64,000 bases of DNA from Halichoerus grypus. Its lineage: Eukaryota; Chordata; Mammalia; Carnivora; Phocidae. The stretch is taken from contig NC_135714.1 in assembly GCF_964656455.1 (NCBI RefSeq), positions 125,048,131-125,112,130 on the forward strand. The letters run 5' to 3'. A model generated the notes under the pieces. The model saw only the letters and a program-made list of their open reading frames with translations. It was not told the origin of the DNA and searched no databases. This document shows, in pieces, positions 22,763-35,381 of the stretch. The translations under genes and the position numbers were made by a program. Position 1 is the first letter of the stretch; every line of letters begins with the position of its first letter.

Positions 22763-24469
22763 TACACATGAAAACATGCATGCACACACTTTTGAGAAGA
22801 AACCCTTACAAGAGAGAATATTTTATTATAAGTTTTCAAATTATTTTCTCACAACTAGAAGGAACTAGTAATACAAACACTATTGAAATGGCCTTATACC
22901 ATATACCAGTACAGGCAAAATGCATACTCAACTCCATGCATCTCTGTATAGTCATGGCGTTCAGACAGCAAACTGATTGGATACAAAAGTTGCTAGAAGA
23001 TGAGGAGGGGAGAAATAGGGCTTGTGTGACAGTTAAGTTACATACATAAGCAGTATAATACTATGTTATAGGCCCACAAGGAGGGTTTAGTGAACTCTTT
23101 ACTCAAATTGTTCATTCCAATTAAACTTACTAATTTAAACACAGTCCCTCTATATTTTATCAATAATAATTTGAGTTTGTTGAGGTAAACAATTCTTTCT
23201 TTTGTTTCAAAGTGTAAAACATAGAACTTATATGAGAATATGGTTACTTAATTAGAAAAAATAAAATGGTATCAAAGACATTTGTATGACAAGTAAATTA
23301 CATAATTGAGAAACACTATAAATATTGAAGATGAAAATAAAACTAGTTAATATTTTGGATTATTCTGCTAAACATCAAAGATATAGGACAAAATAAATGA
23401 ACATATGTGACTAGACCACACATTTCTATTTTTAAAAACAGAGAAGTATAAATATCTAATTAGTGTTCTAATTATACTTCAGAGTAGTAGCTATTTATTG
23501 TTTTAGATGAAAATCTTAATTAGGAAATTAGGGACCTTAATAAATGGACATATATTTAAATTTCCAGAATTATTTCATATATTATTATGTTAGAATTAAC
23601 TTATTCATCAGGCAACTACTAAGTACCAAGCTCCATGCCAGGCAGTGGGGATTCAGCAGTTAACAGAATTTACTGTGCCTAAAATTTATAAAAGATATTT
23701 TTTAACAAGTGTTTTTCCCCCTACAATAGGAGCATTATAATTATTCATAATTATTTAATTATAATTATAATTACATATAATTATTCTTCCCGCAAATTGA
23801 GCCTAGCATTCAATTGTTAGACACAGACACAACTGCCATAAAACTGGTATTAACCTAAATTTCTCTAGTTTAAAACACTATTAAGGAAATACATTAATTC
23901 TTCTCAGATGCAAACATTTTTATACATACCATTTTGGAAGGAGATTTCATTAATGTGTGTTGCATTTCTATATTCTAAATTCTTAAAGAATTTAATATCT
24001 AAATCTAATCTCTTCTCCAAAGTTTCTGTCCAATGTTCTACAGTTCAATTCTGTTATCAGTTAATCCCTATCCTATTATAAAATGCAGAATATTCTAGTA
24101 ATTAATCTTGACAATCTTAAATATGAATTTGAGAATATATAAGTGAATTAATCACTTCATGAATGCATCTTATTGGAAAAGAGAACTTTGTTTAGTGTTA
24201 TAAATATCACTGGTAAGCATTTAGGAGACAATTTCAGGACAGGATCTTGATGACATCGTAGACCTTAAAACAGAGCTTGCATTATTACACTATAATATAG
24301 AATTTTCATGCATTTTCCTGATTCTTACCAGATCCTTCTAAGTGTGTCTAAAATGTCACTCTATCCAATGAGCAAGCTCAAAAATAAATGAACATATTCC
24401 TAATACTAAGGAAAAACCATTTTTTACACATTTTCTTTACTATTTTAGTCCAGAACTATCATTGTTTTA

Positions 24470-24680
24470 TTTTTTTAATTTTTAATTTTTTAAAAATTTT
24501 TATTTATTTATTTGAGAGAGAGAGAATTGAGAATGAGCAGGGGAAAGGAACAGAGGGAGAGGGAGAAGCAGACTCCCCACTGAGCAGGGAGCCTGACGCG
24601 GGGCTCGATCCCAGGACCCTGAGATCATGGCCTGAGCCAATTAAGGCAGACGCTTAATTGACTGAGCCACCCAGGCAACC
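24470..24680 (-). mobile_element. Can-SINE (SINEC), inverted
   Basis: A T-rich tail and (GA)n tract precede the complement of the SINE head, 'gagccacccaggcaac'. A 15-bp duplication, ACTATCATTGTTTTA, is at 24455-24469 and 24681-24695. Confidence 0.95.
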
Positions 24681-25871
24681 ACTATCATTGTTTTAACTAT
24701 GTGATTATTATCTGATCTTATTAGGGAATGAGAAATCTTGTAAAGGGTTTATATCTAGTTATTTGCCCTAAAGAATTCTCACTTGACTACTTTATATTAA
24801 TTATATATTTTTATCAAAAGATCACATCAGGAGGGTGGGATGGGTGGCCCATCTTCTATAATTATATGGTAAAAGGTAAACTAATTAGAATAAATGATCT
24901 TTTAAAGATGTGCTACCTTTAATTATAACAACACTGTAATAACTAGAGAAAACAGTTAATTCTAATATTTTTTCCAAATACTGTCTTATAATTGTGGTCT
25001 TATAATAATATTTCTTAGAAATGATTATAAAGAATACAATTAGAATACATTGCATGAATAGTATGAAGCCAGAAAAGAGAGGATGAGGGCAGTTTGTAGA
25101 GGCCCTGAAAGGTAGACTGACAAGTACCCGGAATATTAGATTTGCTTTTAAAGGTTCAGTACAAGTTTTCAGAATCATGGTACAAAAGTGAAATAGAAGT
25201 TTGGAATTTCTTTTTTTTAATTTTTCTCCATAGTATTTTTTTTTCATCATTTGATTTGTTTATTTATTTATTTTTTAAAATGTTATATTAATCACCATAC
25301 ATTACATCATTAGTTTTTGATGTAGTGTTCCATGATTCATCGTTTACGTATAACACCCAGTGCTCCATGCTGTACGTACCCTCTTTAATACCCATCACCA
25401 GGCTAACCCATCCCCACATGCCCCTCCCCTCTAGAGACCTCCGTTTGTTTCTCAGAGTCCATAGTCTCTCATGGTTCGTCTTCCCCTCCGATTTCCCCCT
25501 CTTCAGTCTTCCCTTCCTGCTATCTTCTTCTTTTTTTTTTTTTAACATATAATGTATTATTTGTTTCAGAGGTACAGGTCTGTGATTCAACAGTCTTACA
25601 CAATTCACAATGCTCACCATAGCACATCCCCTCCCCAGTGTCTATCCCCCAGCCACCCCATCCCTCCCACCCCCCACCACTCCAGCAACCCTCACTTTGT
25701 TTCCTGAGATTAAGAATTCCTCATATCAGTGAGGTCATATGATACATGTCTTTCTCTGATTGACGTATTTCGCTCAGCATAATACCCTCCAGTTCCATCC
25801 ACATCATTGCAAATGGCAAGATTTCATTCATTTTGATGGCTGCATAATATTCCATTGTATATACATATATA

Positions 25872-28800
25872 TCACATCTTTTTTACCCATTCATCTGTCG
25901 ATGGACATCTTGTGGACATTGCTGCTATAAACATCAGGGTGCATGTACCCCTTTGGATCCCTACATTTGTATCTTTGGGGTAAATACCCAGTAGTGCAAT
26001 TCCTGGGTCATAGGGTAGCTCTATTTTCAACTTTTTGAGGAACCTCCATACTGTTTTCCAGAGTGGCTGCACCAGCTTGCATTCCCACCAACAGTGTAGG
26101 AGGGTTCCCCTTTCTCTGCATCCCTGCCAACATCTGTCGTTTCCTGACTTGTTAATTTTAGCCATTCTGACTGGTGTGAGGTGGTATCTCATTGAGGTTT
26201 TGATTTGGATTTCCCTGATGCCGAGTGATGTTGAGCACTTTTTTATGTGTCTGTTGCCCATTTGGATGTCTTCTTTGGAAAAATGTCTGTTCATGTCTTC
26301 TGCCCATTTCTTGATTGGATCGTTTGTTCTTTGGGTGTTGAGTTTGATAAGTTCTTTATAGATTTTGGATACTAACCCTTTATCTGATATGTCATTTGCA
26401 AATATCTTCTCCCATTCTGTTGGTTGTCTTTTGGTTTTGTTGACTGTTTCTTTTGCTGTGCAAAAGCTTTTTATCTTGATGAAGTCCCAATAGTTCATTT
26501 TTGCCCTTGCTTCGCTTGCCTTTGGCGATGTTTCTAGGAAAAAGTTGCTGCAGCTGAGGTTGAAGGGTTGCTGCCTGTGTTCTCCTTTAGGATTTTGATG
26601 GACTCCTGTCTCACATTGAGGTCTTTCAACCATTTTGAGTCTATTTTTGTGTGTGGTGTAAGGAAATGGTCCAGTTTCATTCTTCTGCATGTGGCTGTCC
26701 AATTTTCCCAACACCATTTGTTGAAGAGACTGTCTCTTTTCCATTGGACATTCTTTCCTGCTTAGTCGAAGATGAGTTGACCCTATATAGAGTTGAGGGT
26801 CCATTTCTGGGCTCTCTATTCTGTTCCATTGATCTATGTTTCTGTTTTTGTGCCACTCCCATACTGTCTTGATGATGACAGCTTTGTAATAGAGCTTGAA
26901 ATCCGGAATTGTGATGCCACCGGCTTTGCTTTTCTTTTTCAATATTCCTCTGGCTATTTGGGGTCTTTTCTGGTTCCATACAAATTTTAGGATTATTTGT
27001 TCCATTTCTTTGAAAAAAGTGGATGGTATTTTGATAGGGATTGCATTAAATGTGTAGATTGCTCTAGGTAGCACAGACATCTTCACAATATTTGTTCTTC
27101 CAATCCATGAACATGGAACATTTTTCCATTTCTTTGTGTCTTCCTCAATTTCTTTCATGAGTGTTTTATAGTTTTCTGAGTACAGATTCTGTGCTTCTTT
27201 GGTTAGATTTATTCCTAGGTATCTTATGGTTTTGTGTGCGATTGTAAATGGGATCGACTCCTTAATTTCTTTCTTCTATCTTCTTGTTGGTGTATAGGAA
27301 TGCCACTGATTTCTGTGCATTGATTTTATATCCTGCCACTTTACTGAATTCTTGTATGAGTTCTAGCAGTTTTGGGGTGAAGTCTTTTGGGTTTTCCACA
27401 TGAAGTATCATATCATCTGCAAAAAGTGAGAGTTTGACTTCTTCTTTGCTGATTTGGATGCCTTTGATTTCTTTTTGTTGTCTGATTGCTGTGGCTAGGA
27501 CTTCTAATACTATGTTGAATAGCAGTGGTGATAGTGGACATCCCTGCCGTGTTCCTGACCTTAGGGGGAAAGCTCTCAGTTTTTCCCCATTGAGAATGAT
27601 ATTCGCTGTACATTTTTCATAGATGGCTTTTATGATATTGAGGTATGTACCCTCTATCCCTATACTCTGGAGAGTTTTGATCAAGAAAGGATGCTGTACT
27701 TTGTCAAATGCTTTTTCTGCATCTATTATGAAGATCCTATGGTTCTTGTTCTTTCTTTTATTAATGTATTGTATCACATTGATTGATTTGTGGATGTTGA
27801 ACCAACCTTGCAGCCCAGGGATAAATCCCACTTGGTCGTGGTGAATAATCCTTTTAATGTACTGTTGGATCATACTGGCTAGTATTTTGGTGAGAATTTT
27901 TGCATCCATGTTCATCAAGGATATTGGTCTATAATTCTCCTTTTTGATGGGGTCTTTGTCTGATTTTGGGATCAAGGTAATGGTGGCCTCATAAAATGAG
28001 TTTGGAAGTATTCCTTCCATTTCTATTTTATGGAACAGTTTCAGAAGAATAGGTATTAATTCTTCTTTAAATGTTTGGTAGAATTCCCCTGGGAAGCCAT
28101 CTGGCCCTGGGCTTTTGTTTTTTGGGAGATTTTTGATGACTGTTTCCATTTCCTTAGTGGTTATAGGTCTGTTCAGGTTTTCTATTTCTTCCTGGTTCAG
28201 TTTTGGTAGTTGATACATCTCTAGGAATGCATCCATTTCTTCCAGATTATCTAATTTGCTGGCATATAATTGCTCATAATATGTTCTTATAATTGTTTGT
28301 ATTTCTTTGGTGTTGGTTGTGATCTCTCCTCTTTCATTCATGATTTTGTTGATTTGGGTCCTTTCTCTTTTCTTTTTGATAAGTCTGGCCAGGGGTTTAT
28401 CAATCTTGTTAATTCTTTCAAAGAACCAGCTCCTAGTTTCATTGATCTTTTCTTTTGGTTTCTATTTCATTGATTTCTGCTCTGATCTTTATTATTTCTC
28501 TTCTCCTGCTGGGTTTACACTTTATTTGCTGTTCTTTCTCCAGCTACTTTAGGTGTAGGGTTAGGTTGTGTACATGAGACCTTTCTTGTTTCTTGAGAAA
28601 GGCTTGTATTGCTATATACTTTCCTCTTAGGACTGCCTTTGCTGCATCCCAAAGATTTTGAACAGTTGTGTTTTCATTTTCCTTGGTTTCCATGAATTTT
28701 TTAAATTCTTCTTTGATTTCCTGGTTGACCCATTCATTCTTTAGTAGGATGCTCTTTAGCCTCCATGTATTTGAGTTCTTTCTGACTTTCCTCTTGTGAT

Positions 28801-29530
28801 TGAGTTCTAGTTTCAAACACTGTGTTCTGAAAATATGCAGGGAATAATCCCAATCTTTTGGTACCGGTTGAGACCTGATTCGTGACCTAGGATGTGATCT
28901 ATTCTGGAGAATGTTCCATGGGCACTAGAGAAGAATGTGTATTCTGTTGCTTTGGGATGGAATGTTCTGAATATATCTGTGAAGTCCATTTGGTCCAGTG
29001 TGTCATTTAAAGTCTTTATTTCCTTGTTGATCTTTTGCTTAGATGATCTGTCCATTTCAGTGAGGGGGGTGTTAAAGTCCCCCACTATTATAGTACTGTT
29101 GTTGATGTGTTTCTTTGCTTTTGTTATTAATTGGCTTATATAATTGGCTGCTCCCATGTTAGGGGCATAGATATTTACAATTGTTAGATCTTCTTGTTGG
29201 ATAGACCCTTTAAGTAGGATATAGTGTCCTTCCTCATCTCTTATTACAGTCTTTGGTTTAAAATCTAATTTGTCTGATATAAGGATTGCCACCCCAGCTT
29301 TCTTTTGGTGTCCATTAGCATGGTAAATGGTTTTCCACCCCCTCACTTTCAATCTGGGGGTGTCTTTGGGTCTAAAATGAGTCTCTTGCAGAGAGCATAT
29401 CGATGGGTCTTGTTTTTTTTATCCAATCTGATAGCCTGTGTCTTTTGATTGGGGCATTTAGGCCATTTACATTCAGAGTAACTATTGAAAGATATGAATT
29501 TAGTGCCATTGTATTGCCTGTAACGTGACT
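25872..29530 (-). pseudogene. L1 copy A ORF2 (endonuclease / reverse transcriptase), broken
   Basis: ORF2 of L1 encodes an APE-type endonuclease, a reverse transcriptase and a C-terminal cysteine-rich region. Endonuclease motifs appear at 28813-29352 (IVNIYAPN, VGDFNTPL, SRIDHILG). The RT block at 27262-28341 has [44 protein letters not shown] and an intact FADD catalytic motif. The C-terminal block at 25872-27158 contains the thumb and the tail region. The blocks at 27158 and 28341 are in different frames, and a further frame change lies near 28341-28813, so the gene is a fossil. The real C terminus runs past 25872 in degraded form to about 25715. Confidence 0.92.
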
Positions 29531-29589
29531 GTTACTGTATATTGTCTCTGTTCCTTTCTGGTCTCTGTTACTTTTAGGCTCTCTCTTTG

Positions 29590-30485
29590 CTTAGAGGACC
29601 CCTTTCAATATTTCTTGTAGGGCTGGTTTCGTGTTTGCAAATTCCTTTAGTTGTTGTTTGTCCTGGAAGCTTTTTATCTCTCCTTCTATTTTCAATGACA
29701 GCCTAGCAGGATATAGTATTCTTGGCTGCATATTTTTCTCATTTAGTGCTCTGAATATATCATGCCAGTCCTTTCTGGCCTGCCAGGTCTCTGTGGATAG
29801 GTCTGTTGCCAATCTAATGTTTCTACCATTGTAGGTTACAGAGCTCTTCTGCCGAGCTGCTTTCAGGATTTTCTCTTTGTCTCTGAGACTCATAAGTTTT
29901 ACTATTAGATGTTGGGGTGTTGACCTATTTTTATTGTTTTTGAGGGGGGGTTCTCTGTGCCTCCTGGATTTTGATACCTGTTTCCTTCCCCAAATTAGGG
30001 AAGTTCTCTGCTATAATTTGCTCCAATATACCTTCTGCCCCTCTCTCTCTTTCTTCTTCTTCTGGGATCCCAATTATTCTAATATTGTTTCATCTTATGG
30101 TATCACTTATCTCTCGAATTCTGCCCTCGTGATCCAGTAGTTGTTTATCTCTTTTTCTCAGCTTCTTTATTTTCCATCATTTGGTCTTCTATATCACTGA
30201 TTCTCTCTTCTGCCTCATTTATCCTAGCAGCTAGAGCCTCCATTTTTTATTGCACCTCATTAATAACCTTTTTGATTTTGACTTGGTTAGATTTTAATTT
30301 TTTTTTTCTCCAGAAAGGGTTTCTCTAATATCTTCCATGCTTTTTTCAAGCCCAGCTAGTATCTTTAAAATCGTCATTCTGAACTCTAGTTCCGACATCT
30401 TACTAATGTCCGTATTGATTAGGTCCCTGGCAGTTGCTACTGCCTCTTGTTCTTTTTTTTGAGGTGATTTTTTCCATCTTGTCAT
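29590..30485 (-). pseudogene. L1 copy A ORF1 (RNA-binding chaperone), broken
   Basis: The N-terminal block (30294-30485) starts MTRWKKSPQKKEQEAVATA and ends in a coiled-coil-like ARGLEKS-type helix. The C-terminal block (29591-29893) has ARQKSSVTYNG, WHDIFRALNEKN and ILYPARLSLKIEGEIKSF, the conserved L1 ORF1p C-terminal domain. The region between them is not open. ORF1p normally forms trimers that coat L1 RNA. The stop lies just before ORF2, the usual L1 arrangement. Confidence 0.88.
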
Positions 30486-30929
30486 TTTGTCCAGAGCAGA
30501 ATAGATGAATGAGAGAACAAAATGCTAACAGGGTAACAATGACCCCAGAAAAATATACACTAAACAAGTCAGAAGAGACCTTCCAGAAAGTGGTTGCTTT
30601 TCTGTTCAGAGAGTTGCTGCTATTCTTTTCTTCGATCTCCTGTTGAGTTCGTAGGTGTTCAGAATGGTTTGATCCCTATCTAGCTGAATTCCTGGAACCA
30701 GACAAAATTTAGGTCTCCTACTCCTCTGCCATCTTGCTCCTCCTCTGGACCACATGTTCTTTATCCACTCATCTTTTGAAGGGCATCTCGGCTCTTTCTA
30801 CAGTTTGGCTATTGCGGACAATCCTGCTATAAACATTGGGGTGCATATGGCCCTTCTTTTCACTACATCTGTGTCTTTGGGGTCAATACCCAGTAGTGCA
30901 ATTGCTGGGTCATAGGGTAGCTCTATTTT

Positions 30930-33900
30930 TAACTTTTTGAGGCACTTTCACGATGTTTTCCAAAGTGGCTCTACCAACTTGCATTCCAACCAACGGTGTA
31001 AGAGTGTTCCCCTTTCTCCACAACCTCTCCAACATTTGTTTCTTGCCTTGTCAATTTTTGCCATTCTAACTGGTGTAAGGTGGTATCTCAATGTGGTTTT
31101 GATTTGAATTCCCTGATGGTTAATGATGAACATTTTTTCATGTGTCTGTTAGTTAGCCATTTGTATGTCTTCTTTTGAGAAGTGTCTGTTCATGTCTTCT
31201 GCCCATTTTTTGACTTGATTATTTGTTTTTTGGGTGTTGAGTTTGAGAAGTTCTTTATAGATCTTGGAAATCAGTGCTTTGTCTGTAGTTCATTTGCAAA
31301 TATCTTCTCCCATTCTGTGGGTTGCCTCTTTGTTTTGTTGACTCTTTCCTTTGCTGTGCAGAAGCCTTTTATCTTGATGAAGTCCCAAAAGTTCATTTTC
31401 ACTTTTGTTTCACTAGCTTTTGGAGATGTATCTTGAAAGGAGTTGCTGTGGCCGATGTCAAACAGGTTACTGCCTATGCTCTCCTCTAGGATTTTGATGG
31501 ATTCCTGTCTCACACTGAGGTCTTTCATCCATTTTGAGTTTATCTTTGTGTATGGTGTTAGAGAATGGTCGAGTTTCACTCTTCTGTATATAGCTGCCCA
31601 ATTTTCCCAGCACCATTTATTGAAGAGACTGTCTTTTTTCTATTGCATATTTTTTTTTCCTGCTTTGTTGAAGATTATTTGACCATAGAGTTGAGGGTCC
31701 ATATCTGGGCTCTCTATTCTGTTCCATTGGTCTATATGTCTGTTTTTGTGCCAGTACCATGCTATCTTGGTGATCACAGCTTTGTAATATAGCTTGGAAT
31801 CAGGCAACGTGATGACCCCAGCTTTATCATTTTCAACATTTCCTTGGTGATTTGGGGTCTTCTCTGATTCCATACAAATTTTAGGAGTGTTTGTTCCAGC
31901 ACTTTGAAAAATGTCATTGGAATTTTGATTGGGTTGGCATTGAAGGTATAGATTGCTCTGGGCAGCATAGACATTTTAACAATGTTTATTCTTCTGATCC
32001 ATGAGCATGGAATATTTTTCCATCTTTTTGTGTCTTCTTCAATTTCTTTCATGAGTGTTCTGTGAGTTCCTAGAGTATAGATCCTTTACCTCTTTGGTTA
32101 GGCTTATTCCGAGGTATCTTATGGTTTTTGGTGCTATTGTAAATGGAATTGTTTCTCTAATTTCTCTTTCTACAGTTGCATTGTTAGTGTATAAGAAAGC
32201 AACTGATTTCTGTGCATTGATTTTGTATCCTGCCACATTACTGAATTGCTGGATGAGTTCTAGTAATTTGGGGGTGGAGTCTTTTGGATTTTCCACATAA
32301 AGTATCATGTCCTCTGCGAAGACAGAGAGTTTGACTTCTTCTTTGCCAATTTGAATACATTTTATTTCTTTTTGTTGTCTGATTGCTGTTGGTAGGACTT
32401 TCAGTACTATGTTGAACAATAGTGGCGAGAGTGGGCATCCTTGACATGTTCCTGATCTTAAGGGAAAGGCTCTCAGCTTTTCCCCATTGAGGATGATATT
32501 CGCTGTGGGTTTTTTTATAGATGGATTTTATGAACTTGAGGAATGTTCCCTCTATCCATATACTCTTAAGAGTTTTAATCAGGAAAGGATGTTGTATTTT
32601 GTCAAATGCTTTTTCTGCATCAATTGAGAGGACCATATGGTTCTTCTTGCTCCTCTTATTAATGTGTTCTATCACATTAATTCATTTGCAAATGTTGAAC
32701 CACCCTTACATCCCGGGGATAAATCCCACTTGGTCGTGATGGATGATCCTTTTAATATATTGTTGGATCCTATTAGCTAGGATTTTATTGAGAATTTTGG
32801 AATCCATATTCATCAGGGATATCAGTCTGAAATTCTCCTTTTTGATGGGGTCTTTGCCTGGTTTGGGGATTAAAGTAATGCTGGCCTCATAGAATGAGTC
32901 TGGAAGCTTTCCTTCTGTTTCTATTTTTTGAAACAGCTTCAGTAGAATAGGTATTATTTCTTCTTTGAATGTTTGGTAGAATTCCCCAGGGAATCCATCA
33001 GGCCCTGGACTCTTGTTTTTTTGGGAGGTTTTTGATCAGTGCTTCAATCTTGTTACTGGTTATTGGCTTACTCAGGTTGTCAATTTCTTCCTGTTTCAGT
33101 CTTGGTAGTTTATAGGTTTCCAGGAAGGCATCCATTTCTTCCAGGTTGTTTAATTCATTGGCATATAGTTGTTGATAATAATTTCTAATAATTGTTTCTA
33201 TTTCCTTGGTGTTAGTCATGATCTCTCCCCTTTCATTCATAATTTTATTAATCTGGGTCCTTTCTCTTTTCTTTTGGATAAGTCTGGCCAGTGGTTTATC
33301 GATCTTATTAATTCTTTCAAAAAATCAGCTTCTAGTTTCATTGATCTGATCTACTGTGTTTCTGGTTTGTAATTCATTGATCTCTGCTCTAATCTTAATT
33401 ATTTCTCTTCTAATGCGTGGCCTAGGCATCATTTGTTGCTTTTTCTCCAGTTCTTTAAGGTGTAAAGTTAGTTGGTGAATTCGGGATTTTTCTATTTTTT
33501 TGAGTGAGGCTTGGATGACTATGTATTTCCCCCTTAGGACTGCCTTTGAAGTATCCCATAGGTTTTGGACTGATGTGTTTTCGTTCTCATTGGTTTCCAT
33601 GAATTGTTTAAGTTTTTCTTTGATTTCCTGGTTGACCCAAACATTCTTGAGCAGAGTGGTCTTTAGTTTCCAAGTGTTTGAATTTCTGCCAAATTTTTTC
33701 TTGTAATTGAGTTCCAGTTTTAAAGCATTATGGTCTGAGAATATGCAGGGAATAATCTCAATCTTTTGGTATCGGTTGAGACCTGATTTGTGACCCAGTA
33801 TGTGGTCTATTCTGGAGGAAGTTTCATGTGCGCTCGAGAAGAATGAGTATTCTGTTGTTTTAGGGTGGAATGTTCTGTATATATCTATGAGGTCCATCTG

Positions 33901-34440
33901 GTCCAGTGTGTCATTCAAAGCTCTTGTTTCTTTGTTGATTTTCTGTTTAGATGATCTGTCTATTGCTGAGAGTGGAGTATTAAAGTCTCCTAAAATTAAC
34001 GTATTATTATCAATATGACTCTTTAGTTTGGTTAACAGTTGGCTTATGTAGTTGGTTGCTCCCATGTTGGGGGCATAGATATTTACAATTGTTAGATCTT
34101 CTTGTTGGATAGACCCTTTGAGAATGATATAGTGTCCTTCTGTGTCTCCACAGTCTTTAGCTTAAAATCTAATTTGTCTGATATAATAATTGCTACCCCA
34201 GCTTTCTTTTGAGGTCCGCTGGCATGGAAGACAGATCTCCATCCCTTCACTTTCAGTCTGGATGTATCTTTAGGTTCAAAATGAGTCTCTTGTAGACAGC
34301 ATGTGGATGGGTTCTGTCTTTTTATCCAATCTCCAACCCTGTGCCGTTTTATGGGAGCATTTGGTCGTTAATGTTGAGAGTGATTATTGAAAGATATGAA
34401 TTTATTGTCATCAGGTTGCCTGTGAAGTCCTTGTTTCTAT
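30930..34440 (-). pseudogene. L1 copy B ORF2, heavily broken, RT motif mutated
   Basis: Endonuclease sequence at 33325-34065 contains ILGDFNTPLSAIDRS and SSRIDHILGHKSG. RT segments follow at 32998-33240, 32238-32675 and 32039-32419, and C-terminal pieces at 31271-31579 and 30948-31133. Several frameshifts separate them. The RT catalytic motif reads FAED instead of FADD, so the catalytic aspartate pair is lost even without the frameshifts. Confidence 0.9.
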
Positions 34441-34504
34441 AGATTGTCTCTGTAAATCTCTGTTCTATATCACTCTTGGGGTCTTTCTTCTTTTATAGAA
34501 CCCC

Positions 34505-35381
34505 TCCTTAATATTTCTTGCAGGGTGGGCTTAGTGGTCACATATTCTTTCAGTTTCTGCCAGTCTTCGAAGCTCTGCATCTCTCCATCCATTCTAAATG
34601 ACAGCCTTGCCAGATAAAGTATTCTTGGCTGCATGTTCTTCTAAGTACCCTAAATATGTCTTGCTAGCCCTTTCTGGCTTGCCAGGTCTCTGTGGATAGG
34701 TCTGATGTTATTCTGATGTTCCTCCCTCTGTATGTAAGGAATCTCTTCCCCCTTACTGCCCTTAAGATAGTTTCCTTGGTTCTAAGATTTGCAAGTTTTA
34801 CTATTACATGCCGGGGCATTGGTCTGTTTTCCTTGATCTTGGGAGGGGTCCTCTCTGCCTCTAGGACACGAATGTTTGTTTCATTCCCCAGATTAGGGAA
34901 ATTCTCAGCTACGATTTGCTCAAATATATCTTCTAGTCCTCTCTCTCTCTCTCCACCCCCTCAGGGATCCCAATAATTCTGACATTGGAACGTTTCATGG
35001 CGTCACTTATTTCTCTAATTCTGTTTTCATGGATTTTAAGCTGTTTCTCCCAGGCCTCCTTTTTTTCCTTCTTTTCTATCAGTTTGTCTTCTAGATCACT
35101 GATTCGTTCTTCTTCTTCGTTTACCCTAGCTGTTAGAGTATCTAGATTAGATTGGATCTCATTGATAGCATTTTTAAGTTCTGCCAGTTCAGCTTTCATT
35201 TCTGCCCTTAGAGACTCTATGTTGTCATTAATCGATTTCTCTATTCTAGCTGTCGTCTTCATAACTGTTACCCTGAAGTCCATTTCTGATATCTTGGTTA
35301 TATCTGTATCCATTTGTAAATCTGTGCAGAAGTCACAGTCTCTGAGTCTTTTCTATTTTGGGGTCTCCTCCTCCTAGTCAT
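34505..35381 (-). pseudogene. L1 copy B ORF1, broken
   Basis: A start codon at 35381 opens MTRRRRPQNRKDSETV, then a frame change leads into the block 34933-35313. That block carries DITKISEMDFRV and a long Glu/Lys-rich coiled coil (residues about 20-90 of the block: RVNEEEERISDLEDKL), followed by RSNVRIIGIPEG, the classic L1 ORF1p RRM boundary motif. The C-terminal third is degraded. The coiled coil is better preserved than in copy A. Confidence 0.88.

Larger units (their letters stand above)
25247..30743 (-). mobile_element. LINE-1, near full length (5.5 kb), L1 copy A
   Basis: On the minus strand it runs from a 5' end reading GGAGGAGCAAGATGG (30743) through a short leader of about 250 bp, ORF1, ORF2 and a 3' UTR to an A-rich tail near 25250. 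The 3' terminus matches the short L1 ends elsewhere in the window. Both ORFs are broken by frameshifts or stops, so it is not expected to be autonomous. Long open blocks (1,287 and 1,080 nt in ORF2) make it the youngest-looking large L1 here. It lies in sense orientation within a TTC29 intron. I found no convincing target-site duplication; its 5' end abuts L1 copy B. Confidence 0.93.

Noticed and set aside
25325..33706. Many plus-strand frames of 60-108 codons across the L1 pair
   Set aside because: They are antisense shadows of ORF2, with no splice context or recognisable domains.
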